30,259 bases of DNA from Paramecium octaurelia (Eukaryota; Ciliophora; Oligohymenophorea; Peniculida; Parameciidae), in the NCBI GenBank assembly GCA_905182995.1, contig CAJJDP010000092.1, positions 372,198 to 402,456 on the forward strand. The letters are read 5' to 3'. Shown one piece after another: positions 12,106 to 22,370 of the stretch. Each line of letters starts with the position of its first letter. Position 1 is the stretch's first letter. The notes under the pieces are model-generated. The model was not told the DNA's origin. It did not search any database and saw only the letters and a list, made by a program, of their open reading frames with translations. Made by a program: the position numbers and the translations under genes.

Positions 12106-12410
12106 TCAAATAAAATCATATACAGACAGTTGCATGTTGTAAAACGATTTTAGAATATTAAATTCTCTGATCGATTGAAATGCATTTAAACTTACTTTGT
12201 CTTTTGACCATGCTGCTTCTGATGGATACTCCCTAAATATTAATTGTTGTGGAGAATATCTGTTTTGAATATAAAATTTATGTGAGATTTCATGATTTTC
12301 TTCAATCAATGTCTGTATGCGTTTTTTTTGATCCATCATTTTTGTTGTTAAACAATTAGAGAAGCTATTTTGAATTGAATCTTCTGATACTTGTGTCACA
12401 AATATTGAAT
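12106..12410 (-). pseudogene. Minus-strand protein relic, about 97 codons
   Basis: An open minus-strand frame ends at TGA near 12106. It contains almost no in-frame TAA/TAG, which is unusual for noncoding DNA here. The translation is mixed and hydrophilic (for example NRYSPQQLIFREYPSEAAW) with a helical start. No ATG is found at a sensible place. No family is recognised, and there is no similarity to the plus-strand relics next to it. It is either a fragment of an inverted gene or a chance frame. Confidence 0.25.
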
Positions 12411-13023
12411 AAAATATTTAAATTTATGATGATATGACACAAAACTTACAATATCACCTATCAAACTTGTTTAATTAAGTTAAGTTGTTGAGATCACTAA
12501 TCCTTAGCCCTCTTGAAGAATTAATAAAGCATTGCAAACTAGTAATGACATTCCTTTAATATGTGGTAAATGCAACGCCATATTTTTAATGCACTAAGTA
12601 AGCAGAAGTTGTATATTCTGGCAGCATTAATCATTGCTCAGGCTAGGCTATTTTAGAAATTTCTACTATTCTTATTAGAATTTACACCTGATGAACATGA
12701 GTAGCTCAGATTCTTATTAGATTTATGAGTATGTCGTTTATGCATCTGAATGCACTTGTTTCTTAATTCCAGCCATATGCAACTCCTTACTTAAAGTACT
12801 TTTAATACATCTCAATCATGTGTACCTGATTTATCTAGCGTTAATAAATGTATCATTTGAATTGTATTTGAGCTTGGCCTAAAATTTTGTTTTTGTTTGT
12901 TATATTGTACTACATCTAATTATAGTTGTTGGTCAACTTCGAATTTTTAGTATCAAATGTTTGTTAGGTTATTATAATATTGTTAATTAAAGGTATACAG
13001 TATATACTTACTTTATTGTTGCC
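12411..13023. other. Spacer with no supported gene
   Basis: Mixed sequence with a few less AT-rich patches. No frame gives a coherent protein, and no RNA gene, tandem repeat or terminal inverted repeat was seen. Confidence 0.45.
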
Positions 13024-13790
13024 TCAGTTAATTTATTTCTAAATCATGCGCTTGATTTATAGTGCAAATTCCGACTGAGTTTACACATTAGGATCTTTCT
13101 TGAATCTTAAGGTCTACTGATTAAGATTAATAGAATTCAAATATTTATGAATTTCATTATAAATTCCACTCGCCAATAAATCACCTTATTTATTGAGGTT
13201 TTACTTTAAACGGTGGCATAATTTTTCTAAAAGATTTAATTATAGTGAGTATTTCGGATGAAATTTGTGGTGTATTCCAGCTAGTATATTTTTACGATTG
13301 CACTTAACTGTTATCAAAAATGATAACAATATTTTTTCTTTATAATTCTAAAGAAGCAATTTAAGTAATTCGATTAAAAAGTGCAGGAATTTTTAAATAA
13401 TACCTTGTTATTATTTGAGAATTGTTTTCCTTTCTCTTTTAAGGCTTAATCTTTTCAATTCTAATTTTCGAATCTCCTTCTTACATTCCTCTAAGCTCAG
13501 TGAATTTAAATTTAAAATTTGTTCTTACTAAAGATACCTTTTGATTGTTGCTTCAAAATTAGTAAAATTCTAGCATTTATAGTTACAAATTCAATGTTAT
13601 TTACATAATTTTTGAAGTAATACAATTTATTTTAATGACCTCCTTTATCTGTTATTTCTTTATTGATGTTCTAGTTTGAATTAGACATTATTTTAATCTT
13701 ATTTAAGAATTTTGGCATACATCTAGATACTCTTTAACAAATTTCTTAAATTTGAAAAAAATGGTAAGCCAATTTATAAAGTAAGATTTT
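13024..13790 (-). pseudogene. Coiled-coil protein gene relic
   Basis: The minus strand is open from 13590 to a TGA at 13024-13026 (188 codons). The translation is a Lys/Glu/Leu-rich coiled coil (LEECKKEIRKLELKRLSLK), followed by a less helical tail (GDLLASGIYNEIHKYL). Upstream on the same strand a second frame (KKFVKEYLDVCQNSQIRLK, about 13715-13760) continues the protein and ends at TGA 13553-13555, so at least one frameshift separates the two. The composition is characteristic of ciliate coiled-coil (cytoskeletal or basal-body type) proteins, but no family is identified. No ATG is placed well. This is the strongest minus-strand coding signal in the centre of the window. Confidence 0.45.
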
Positions 13791-13835
13791 GCCTTAAAAA
13801 GGAATAAATTTGGTTTATCTATTATTATTATTTTT

Positions 13836-14560
13836 AGTCACTACCCCAGTAATAGCAATCTATTGTTACCATTTAAGAAGTCAATGCTGTTATTGGTTCC
13901 TAGGAAGCATTCTACTCAGCATTAATTTTAAGGAATCTATATGTAACTGACTATTCATCAGCAGCCATTACTTGTTAATATTTATTAGACGGACGTTGCT
14001 TTTGGAAGATGCTATAGAATAGAGAAAGATAAAGTTAGGGTTGGATAGCTAATAAGAAAAAGAACAAAAGTCCAATTATACAAAGAACTTCAGAAAATCT
14101 GCAATTAACAAAAAATTCTCTTAGGACTTCATTAAGATAAACTACCAACAAAAAATGGTTAATTAATCTGTTATTTACTATGAATCCAAATGCGAAAGTT
14201 TTAAACAGTTTTAAGACAATGAGAATGTTATTGGAATCAAAAGAGATGATTTAGAGTAAAATTAAATATATGGTATTGTAGCTAATTAAATCAGCTGAAT
14301 GCTTCTACTGGTAGAAATAGATGTATGAAATTCTTTAAATGAACTCATGAATAAGTTAAATGTATAAACTTTCAGAACAATAGAAAATGATTTCAACTGC
14401 AAGATAACGGCCAATTTGAAAAAATAGATTCAGAGAGAATCGAGCAACAAATAAGACTATATTAGATGAAATTAGCTTCTTAACAAGCATCAAGCGAAAA
14501 AGATGCCCCGATATTTCGGAAGTAATATATAAAAACAATATCTGTTTTCCAATATTATAT
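13836..14560 (+). pseudogene. Broken gene pieces leading up to the telomeric tract
   Basis: Three consecutive frames look protein-like. The first, from about 13836 to TGA 14181, is Arg/Lys-rich (with DVAFGRCYRIEKDKVRVG). The second starts at an ATG at 14180 that overlaps that TGA and runs to TGA 14348 (with LLESKEMIQSKIKYMVLQLI). The third covers about 14440-14560 (with FLTSIKRKRCPDISEVIY). They lie on one strand and may be one gene broken by indels. No domain is recognised. Confidence 0.3.
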
Positions 14561-14964
14561 GAGTTCTATTATATATAGATGGTGGTCATCTTTTCTAATA
14601 ATTTATAAAAACCTTTTGTTTTTTTTATTTCATCATAAAAAATATTAATAGTCATTTTTGGGAATTTGGAGTAACTACATCCTTCTTAAGATAAATTTTA
14701 GAACATATAATTTATGGTTATTTTTTATTAATGATCAAAATGTTAATAAGAAATATGATTCATAATTTACATAAACACAAGAATAAAAGTGCTGTTATCT
14801 GAGTCTAATTGAAGGAAAATATTTCTTTGGCTTTGATAGTTTTGGTCATTCAAGGAATAACAAAGCTTATTATTATAAAAAATTATGAGAAGAATAATAT
14901 TTGTAAAAATTTAAAATGTCAAGAAAAAGATACAGTTCTGGTTCCAAGAGATATAGCTCTCCCT
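14561..14964 (+). other. Subtelomeric stretch truncated by the telomeric repeats
   Basis: A frame beginning around 14809 (an early stretch is ISLALIVLVIQGITKLI) runs straight into the telomeric repeats, so whatever it belonged to has been cut there. The hydrophobic stretch could be a membrane segment but may be chance. A short phrase near 14660 (WEFGVTT) recalls kinase subdomain IX, but nothing else around it supports a kinase. Confidence 0.3.
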
Positions 14965-14986
14965 AGGGTTGGGGTTTGGGTTTGGG
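14965..14986 (+). repeat. Telomeric repeat tract of Paramecium type
   Basis: The last bases before the gap read GGGTT followed by GGGGTTTGGGTTTGGG. Paramecium macronuclear telomeres are random mixtures of TTGGGG and TTTGGG, and this tract matches that mixture. With the G-rich strand pointing rightwards, this is how the right-hand end of a chromosome would look. The tract directly meets the run of N, as expected when an assembler stops in or bridges telomeric repeats. It could also be a short interstitial tract. It strongly supports the organism assignment. Confidence 0.8.
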
Positions 14987-15152
14987 NNNNNNNNNNNNNN
15001 NNNNNNNNNNNNNNNNNNNNNNNNNNNNNNNNNNNNNNNNNNNNNNNNNNNNNNNNNNNNNNNNNNNNNNNNNNNNNNNNNNNNNNNNNNNNNNNNNNNN
15101 NNNNNNNNNNNNNNNNNNNNNNNNNNNNNNNNNNNNNNNNNNNNNNNNNNNN
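14987..15152. other. Assembly gap (166 N)
   Basis: Unknown bases. The left flank is telomeric repeat. The right flank begins with eight ordinary bases followed by CCCTAACCCAAAA (15161-15173), a C-rich sequence that weakly resembles a telomere read in the opposite direction. Sequences on the two sides need not be adjacent in any real chromosome. Confidence 0.99.
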
Positions 15153-15768
15153 GCAGACATCCCTAACCCAAAAATTATGACTACTGTTAAATACCAATAA
15201 ACTACTTAATTGATTATCACTATATCTAAAGCATAGTTGCACAATAAAATTAGTATTCCTGTGTTGTTTAATCAGCAACCACATGTGCTATGGAAACAAA
15301 CATTATAGATACTTTTAGTTTATTTTATGGCAATTCGTATGGGTGTATTCCTTACATTCTTTTGTGTTACTTTTATAAGACACAAATACATCCTAAATGA
15401 ATTTAATGAGCATTAGGCTGCTAAACACATAAAACTAAAACGCTGTGTTATTGGTAGCAATTTGAGCAACACTGATTGATATAGTTACTTAAGTAGGAAG
15501 TAATAATAAGCTGCCATCCTAAATTCAATTAATAATTAAAGACCAGATATCATTTGAAATTCACATTTTGTTAGTAGTTGTCTATAAAGATTTATTCAGG
15601 TCATATGTGGTTTGCAACATGAAAAACATGGGGAAGATCAATTCTTAAATATTTAATTTATTCTTATTTAATATTTATTTGCATTTAACTTAAATGTACA
15701 TTTAAGACACTGCAGATTTGTTTTAACCGGCATTCATCTATTTAGTGAAGTTTTGAAATAATAATAAA
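15153..15768. other. Sequence right of the gap, no supported gene
   Basis: Starts with a short C-rich, telomere-like stretch (15161-15173), then ordinary AT-rich sequence. No frame gives a convincing protein. No RNA gene or repeat was recognised. Confidence 0.5.
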
Positions 15769-16330
15769 TCATTTTATTTAGTTTCTCAGCGATTTATAAG
15801 TTTAAATTAATTTTTGGAATAGCAGAGTGTCAACAAATGAGAGAAAAATGAAGAAACATATTGAGCATTAAAAGATATAAAGAAGGAGGTAATACTTATT
15901 CTTCAATAGCTAGATGCCTAAAATCCGTTTCTTATTTATAATTTCTTGAATTTCTGGATCATCATTTGGAATATCGACTTACTTTTCAAATGCAATAACA
16001 TATTTTACATTAAAATATAATTGGACTTTCAAATTAGTAAATTACACATCATATTGAAAATAATTGATTGCCAAGTACATAATTAATTTATTTTAATGAA
16101 AGGTCCTTACTTTTAACAATTATTTTTATTACAACTTCTTTAGAAACCTTATTTTTAGTAAAATCAATTTCAAATCTATGATGTTTATTGAATAGAAATT
16201 TAATCTTCTATCAACAACTGAGAGTCTTTAATGAGTTTGGTTGTTTCATGGTTAAAGATCTGATATGTGACTTGGTTTTCAAAGTTAATTTTAATCTCTG
16301 CTTTATAATTAGATTATCAATGATATAAAG
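15769..16330 (-). pseudogene. Broken minus-strand gene, beta-rich protein
   Basis: Read on the minus strand, two or three frames chain into a coherent protein. The first part contains VTYQIFNHETTKLIKDSQLL (about 16220-16290), the middle KVSKEVVIKIIVKSKD, and the last part YDVQFTNLKVQLYFNVKYV and VDIPNDDPEIQEI. The last frame runs through a hydrophobic stretch to a TGA at 15769-15771. The alternation of beta-like strands, with a long strand before a Pro-Asn-Asp-Asp loop, is loosely reminiscent of arrestin-like C-terminal folds, but that is only an impression. The frameshifts mark it as a pseudogene. It points away from the WD40 gene on the other strand. Confidence 0.45.
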
Positions 16331-16649
16331 GGAGAATTTAATTAATGAAATTGAGTTAAGGTTATCAATGGCTAGTGAATGTAGATCCATACAATGTTGT
16401 TGAGTTGATTGAAATTAGATAATAATTGGAACAAGAACAAATAAAATATCCCCATTGATATTCTATATTTAAAGAATTTTATGAAATCTAAATATAAGAA
16501 AATTTAGAATCTTTTTATTATGAGACATCTTTAAGCAATTAATTTCTATTTAGTAGTTTTTATTGTCTTAAGTTGAAAATAAATTGAAAACTGAATATAT
16601 AATCATTTCATATTATATAGAAACAGTTGTAAAAATTAATTAATTTTTT
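16331..16649. other. Intergenic region between divergent genes
   Basis: A spacer of about 320 bases between the minus-strand relic and the WD40 gene, presumably carrying the WD40 promoter. It is AT-rich with no recognisable element. Confidence 0.5.
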
Positions 16650-18190
16650 ATGCTTCAACCAAAAATGATAGAATTAGAAAATTAGATTAACTGCAGTTAG
16701 AAACATAATTTACCAATACTAATGGTTATATTTGATAAAAAGTTAAAGAGGGAAGAACATCTTTTGTGTGCATAATGTATGGAAAACTTTGAATCAGAAA
16801 GTAAAATGATTGGATTTAAAAAGACACTCAAAATGATGGAAGAACATCAAAAAACTAAATTAGAAAATATCGAAAGAATAATCAAACTCAATTAAGATAT
16901 GGTCGAATCATTGATCAACCAAATTCATAAACTAAAATCGGACCTTAATTAATAATTGGATGAATTGATATCAAATTCTATAGACTGGATTAAAAGCCTT
17001 AACAATATTGGATAAGCTAATACAACATATAGTTTTCTTGATGAATTAGAAGCACTAATTAATAGACCAAAGGAAAACATTTTCAATTAAGAATCTATTA
17101 TTGATTAAATTAAATTAAATAACGATTCGCTTAGTGCCAAAATAAAAATCAAATTATCCAATCTTTAAAACTAAGATTTGTATAAATAATGTGAAAAAAC
17201 ATTGGGCAATATTAATTTATTTCCACATGTAAAATCTTTGGAGAATTCAATTGATTATCAAGATGAATGTTGTGCATTATCTTTTAATGAATCTGGAACC
17301 CTCATGATATCTGGTTGTAATTGTGAGATTAAAGTATGGAATTTTTAAAATGGAATTTTGAACTAAATTACGACTCTTAGCGGCCACAAATGGATGATTA
17401 CTTGTCTTATATTTAGTAAAAAGAGCAATAGTTTCCTATCAGCCAGTTATGATTAAACAATCTGTTGTTGGATTTAATAAATGATAAAGTATGGATGAGT
17501 TCCTAATTCTATTAAAAACATACTAATTGCATAGACTGTTTGATTTTGAATCAAACAGAAAATCAACTCATCTCTGGAGGAAGAGATTTTTCGATTAAAG
17601 TTTGGAAAGTTGATTTTTAAAAAAACTAATTAAGCTATTTATACTCATTAGATAAACATAAGAATGATATATATAGTTTAGGTTTAAATTAATCTGAAAA
17701 TACTTTGGTTTCTTTCGATCTTAACGAAATAATAATTTGGAAGAAAGATAATTAACAAAATTGGTATTTTGAAAATCTAGTTACATTAGAAATCCAATCA
17801 CTAGGATCGAGGTTGAGTTTTATAAATGATCACTAATTCATTTTAGGAACAGGAAACGAAGAAGAGGATTTAATCAGCCTTTTCGAATTATAAAATGAAA
17901 AAAACCTACAACTTTAAATTATTGAAGAATTGAAATTATTTAATAGTGATGGAATCGATGCAAATTTATTTCCAATCTGCTATAACAAAGAAAAGAAGAT
18001 CATGATCTTCAAATAAAAATTACATGTATACATTATTTAGATATCAAATGAAGGTAAATTAAAATTACTCTCTTAGATAAATTATTCAACATCATTTATT
18101 ATTGGAACATTAACAAAGGATGGAAACTATTTAATAATTTGGGAAGATATTGGAAAGAAGTTTGATATTTATGAAATATAAATAAATTGA
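16650..18190 (+). CDS. WD40-repeat protein with N-terminal Cys motif and coiled coil (one frameshift)
   Basis: About 513 residues, read with TAA/TAG as Gln, from ATG 16650 to TGA 18188. The N-terminus has a LLCAQCMENFES motif with two Cys (from residue 40), followed by a coiled coil (about 50-130). WD repeats begin near residue 205: CCALSFNESGTLMISG...IKVW, then GHKWMITCLIF...SASYDQTICCW, then a blade with LISGGRDFSIKVW, and weaker blades after it. This arrangement matches a large Paramecium family of WD40 proteins with a short zinc-binding-like head. WD40 propellers serve as protein-binding platforms; the partner is unknown. The frame breaks once, at about 17481 within an A/T run: positions up to 17480 and from 17483 are both open and complete one propeller if a single A is missing. 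This is either a sequencing error or a fresh mutation. Confidence 0.75.
17478..17484 (+). other. Single-base frame change in the WD40 gene
   Basis: The frame from ATG 16650 holds to 17480 and would end at TGA 17496-17498. The frame from 17483 stays open to 18190 and continues the same WD blade (DKVW directly after CCWIQQ). One base, most simply an A in the run at 17479-17481, is missing relative to an intact gene. Confidence 0.75.
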
Positions 18191-18239
18191 AAATATTTTA
18201 GATAAAAATCATTTTGTTAATTTATATAAATTCATCAAT

Positions 18240-20450
18240 TAGTTGGATTCCTTTTGGAGAATTCGAGAATTATGTTCAGCATGTTTTAATAAAAATAATT
18301 CGGGAAATTAATTGAAATTTCTCAACTAAAAGAAATATTTCTGCAATAATGTTAAACAAAATTATTTGAATATTTTAATGATATTTCAACTCTTTTCATA
18401 TTTGAACTGTTTACTATAAAATATGGATTTCATGCTAGAAATTTATAAGCTTTTATTAATGATCTAATCCCTAAAGATCCTCAGGTATGTCATTGAAAAA
18501 AATATTTATTCTCATGAGGATGAGGAATTTGACTAACAGTTTAAATAACAAGTAGGATAAAAGAAAGAATTTAGATATAACTTTGAATAATTGATAAATA
18601 GGTTTTAAGAAATAACACATACTTTAAAATTTCAAGATGTTTTTAATCAAGATTTTTACTTAATACACTCAATAATTAATGATTTAAATGGAAGAATTCA
18701 GCAAAGAGTTAAAATAATTATTTTTAAGTATTTACTAATCCTTTTCACCTAAGGAAGAGTTAATTTAAAATTGTGAAATTAAAATGAAAAAGATATTAAA
18801 TAAGTTAGATAATATGATAACAAAACCAGAAGGTTTTATTCTATCAAAGCGTTTCCTAGATATCCACCATAAAGGAAATAATGCCTTAAGAAGTATTGTT
18901 TAGTTATTAAAATATCTAATTTTTTTATTATCAACTGATAATATATAAATAATTCTTAACTCAAATCGATCTTTAATGAATATAAATAGGAAATAGAAAA
19001 AATATAAGGCGCTATTAACTACTTGAAAAATGATAAAAAGAGCAATTCAAAGTACAAATATACTTACATCTAAAGCAAAAAAGAAAAGAAACTGATTAGA
19101 TTCACATGCAGATACTAAGTTTAATAACCATTACAATAGATTATTGATGATATTAGTTAATTTTGGGAATAAAATAAATCTCAAATATATCATTTAAAAT
19201 CGTTAATTACTAATTTAATAAAAGAAATTGTAAAAATTTAGCTAAAAAATATCTAGGTTATAAAACAAAAGCTTGATTTATTAAAAGAAGACTAACACGA
19301 AGACAGAGAACAATAAAATTTGAAATAATTTGAAAACTCAATTATAATATGAAATTATTGTCATTGAATTATTGTTTTGAGAGAAACAATAAAAGGCAAT
19401 AGTACTTTTAAAAATCCAAATTAATGTTGTATGCAAATGATTAAAGAGGAGAGCCTTTAGAGATTTAATGGACCAGACCTTATCTATATCTAAGGATATC
19501 TTTTGTTCATTAATTCAATTAGCCAAAAATAATTCAGAAGAAGAAGAGTCCATTTTGTATTTAATTATGAATTGGATTATTACCAATAATCAAGAAAAAG
19601 TACCTTTTTTTATTATTACAATTTTAGTAAATAGAATTATAATTTAAAGTAATTCTAAATGAATCCGTCTTTGAAAATCATTGTATTTTATTATTATTAC
19701 AATATATATTGATCAATACATTTAATTATTAAATAACGGAAATTTTGCTACCATGCTCCCAATCCAAAGTTCTCAAATTTATTTTGATTAAGAAAATATA
19801 AGAATTTTTATTTTAGTTGAGAACTCAGATAAATTTGCTATTAGTTATTCATTATATTAAAGTTTATTCAGCTTCTGAATTTTATGCTGATTTTTAAACT
19901 CAGCTAAGCATTTTAAGAATAATATCCTATGTTATAATTGAATTATCATAACGTAAGAGGTATTATTGTATTCAATCTTCAGTTTTCCCTCAATAAAATA
20001 GTAAAACCCTTAAATTAACAACATAGATGTAACATCACCATTTACACTAATCAATTCATAGATTGAAATTAATAATGAATTAGAGAAACAGAACATACAT
20101 AGTTTTTAATAAATAATAATAACGAATTGAAATATTCATAAAATAATTAATCAGAATTATGAATAAAAATTTATTTTAAGGTAACTATTTGCATGAATGC
20201 TATAAATTGAGGATTTAACCAGAAGTGATTTTGTTATTATAATTAACAAAAGGATCAGAATGCAGGAGAGAAATATTAATGACACATTTTCCTAACTTTG
20301 CAAGAAGTTAAGTTATTAGTTTTAAATAAATTCTTTGAAAAAGCAACTTAAATCATTTATCTTATGACTATGGTTATGAAAATAACTTAAGTGTAATTTT
20401 TCTTCAAAAAAAGAAATTAATTGTGATGATTGAGACTTGAAGTTATAGAT
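18240..20450 (+). pseudogene. Decayed, internally deleted relative of the giant GTPase
   Basis: Segments of the giant GTPase gene recur here in the same order. FIFELFTIKYGFHARNLQAF (about 18395-18455) matches FLFELFTLKLGSHADNLKGF (from 1590). FYSIKAFPR (18833-18860) matches FYSIKAFPF (near 3472). TIKGNSTF (19387-19410) matches VIKGNSSF (near 4040). YGYENNLS (20370-20392) matches YGYENHNIS (near 7806). At 19569-19640 the DNA still aligns with the P-loop region, but the Gly-Lys-Ser core is gone. Many TGA codons and shifts interrupt the reading. About 2.2 kb here stands for about 6.3 kb of the giant gene, so large parts are deleted, including most of the G domain. No vWA or Cys/His cluster is seen. 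The relic is a diverged paralogue, not a recent copy. Confidence 0.75.
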
Positions 20451-20640
20451 TATAGTAATTTATTATAATCATTACGAATAATATTATGCAATTTTCATTT
20501 AAGGATTATATAATTTGAAATTTTGAAGTTCAATTATATTGCACAAGTACATCAAGAATTCACTATCACAGAATCAACAAAAAAAATACTAATCTTTAGT
20601 TGGATATTGTGTTCGCTTGTCTTTTTTGATATTAAATTAC
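20451..20640. other. Spacer
   Basis: AT-rich sequence after the last recognisable GTPase-like block. Nothing supported. Confidence 0.5.
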
Positions 20641-21070
20641 AATAGAATGTTGATCAAATGCTGAATATCTAAACTAGTGTTCTTCTGAATCATTAGATGA
20701 AATGTGCTTGGCTTCCATTTGTGTACAAAAGTATAATAATTTAGGATGATTCATTTCGAAAAGAATTTGTTTAAGGTGAAAAATTAAACACAGCTTTCAA
20801 TACTATGTTACCTTGCCAAAAACTTTGTAATTAATTGCTATCATTAAAGTACATTTACTACTTTAACTTTCAAAAATTATTGGTATCTCTTTAATGTTTT
20901 CGTGTGTAATGTGAGTTTTAAGCCTTACTAACTCTTGAACATTTCTTAGCAAATCTTACATTCACAATGCCCTTCTTAGATAAAAAAGTTCAATTTCTTA
21001 GGCAACAGTCATATTTATTCATTAAATTAATTGAATAAATTCTTAAGTTTACTTAAGTAGATTTTTTTGG
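20641..21070 (-). pseudogene. C2H2 zinc-finger gene relic
   Basis: On the minus strand around 20985-20880 the reading is HCECKICQEMFKSQQGLKL, which has the C-x2-C-x3-F-x5-L spacing of a C2H2 zinc finger. The two His that should follow appear only after a one-base shift (KTHITHE), so the finger is broken. The sequence on either side is open for short distances and hydrophilic. Such fingers bind nucleic acid or protein. No further fingers and no intact frame are seen. Confidence 0.35.
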
Positions 21071-21380
21071 TCCACATTTGATAAAGCGATGATCAAATTT
21101 TCAAAATGTTCAACAAAATTTAATATCCAAGTTATAATCTACAATTTGGTGGAAGTAAACTCATATATAGATTTCCCATAATATTTGATTTTTTTTATTA
21201 GAGATATATGGTTCTAGAATTTCCCAACAGTTTTTTTCATCAATTAAAATTACAAAAAATGAGAACTGAAATATTTTAAGTTTCATTCTTTTTAAATTCT
21301 ATTTAACATAATTATCGCTATAGTATATCAATTAAAATAGACTTTTCAAATGAATTTTTGTTTGCTGTCAATATATAAAA
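21071..21380. other. AT-rich spacer
   Basis: No coherent reading frame, repeat or RNA gene seen. Confidence 0.5.
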
Positions 21381-22370
21381 TGATGCTGATTGAAGTTGCA
21401 CAGGGTTTATTAAAGCTTCAACCTTTACAAGACTCTGCCTCTTATAATAACTCATGTTATGTCTCTTTTCACATGAGCTATAAGAGTTGCAATTGATATA
21501 ATGCTACATGTTCATATCAATCACTATATGTTAAGATCAAAATACATGCACTGCTTACACCCTTTGATACTATATATACCAGCAATAATAAGTTCTACAA
21601 GGTTAAAACTCTTCGTCTAACATATTTTGATTTCAGATATTTATTCTGATTATTGTGTTATTAGGTGTACAGATATGCTACATAATTTGCCAACTGTTGT
21701 AATCATTGTGCCACATGAAAAAATTCTGGAATTAAATGTTGCTCAACTTGTGGTTATGCATCGAATCCAAACAATAATACATGCGGTACATCTTAAATGT
21801 CAATTTAAAAATGTTCAAGCAACACCCTTTTGAATATCTTGAAATGATGCATACTTGTTACATGGTAGTAATGTAATATATGTACTATTTATATCAACAA
21901 TTGTATCAAAAGGATAATACACGACAATATCATTAACAGTAGATGCAACTTACTGTGTCAGTCAATATTGGCATATCTATCAGTATCTACCTGTCTAACT
22001 TGGTTAACTACATATGTATCCAACAAGATAATTTATCTTGTACATATAAGATACATACATGTTTAAGTCTTGGGTCCCTGGATTTATTTCTGTCCATTTA
22101 AAAAAATGTCTTGACCACAGAATCAATAATCAAAATCTCAGGGTTCAATTTCTTAACTTGATATATTCTTAAGCTTAGGCATTATATTTTTATACTTGTG
22201 GTTTTGATTCAGTATTTCATTTGATCACTACTGATGTTATCACATTTGATTCAATTTACTGCTCTTTTGGAACTTGTCTTGATTATTCTTTCATCTAGAT
22301 TATTTAGATGCTCAGAGCGAGCGTCCAATATAATCAAAGGTTGTTCATTTAAAGTTGACTGTACTGTAAT
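21381..22370 (+). pseudogene. Cysteine-rich protein relic, possibly a surface-antigen pseudogene
   Basis: Composition changes here to less AT-rich sequence with many TGT/TGC-containing words. The frame at 21668-21847 contains a dense Cys segment (FANCCNHCAT, an in-frame TGA, then KCCSTCGYASNPNNNTCGTS). Just upstream, other frames show SYNNSCYVSF and DQNTCTAYT. Regular Cys with Thr/Ser/Ala/Asn-rich spacing is the hallmark of Paramecium immobilization (surface) antigens, whose pseudogenes are common near telomeres. From 21843 to 22358 a different frame is open for 171 codons but contains few Cys and may be chance. No frame is intact and no tandem repeat structure is visible. Another cysteine-rich surface protein is an alternative. 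Confidence 0.35.

Noticed and set aside
14650..14690. WEFGVTT phrase suggesting a protein kinase
   Set aside because: No glycine loop, catalytic HRD or DFG motif is present nearby in any frame.
9731..14960. A transposon spanning the decayed region
   Set aside because: No terminal inverted repeats, transposase signature or target-site duplication was found.
21843..22358. 171-codon open plus-strand frame
   Set aside because: With TGA as the only stop, frames of this size arise by chance in AT-rich DNA several times per 30 kb over six frames. The translation has no motif, so it is not called as a gene.
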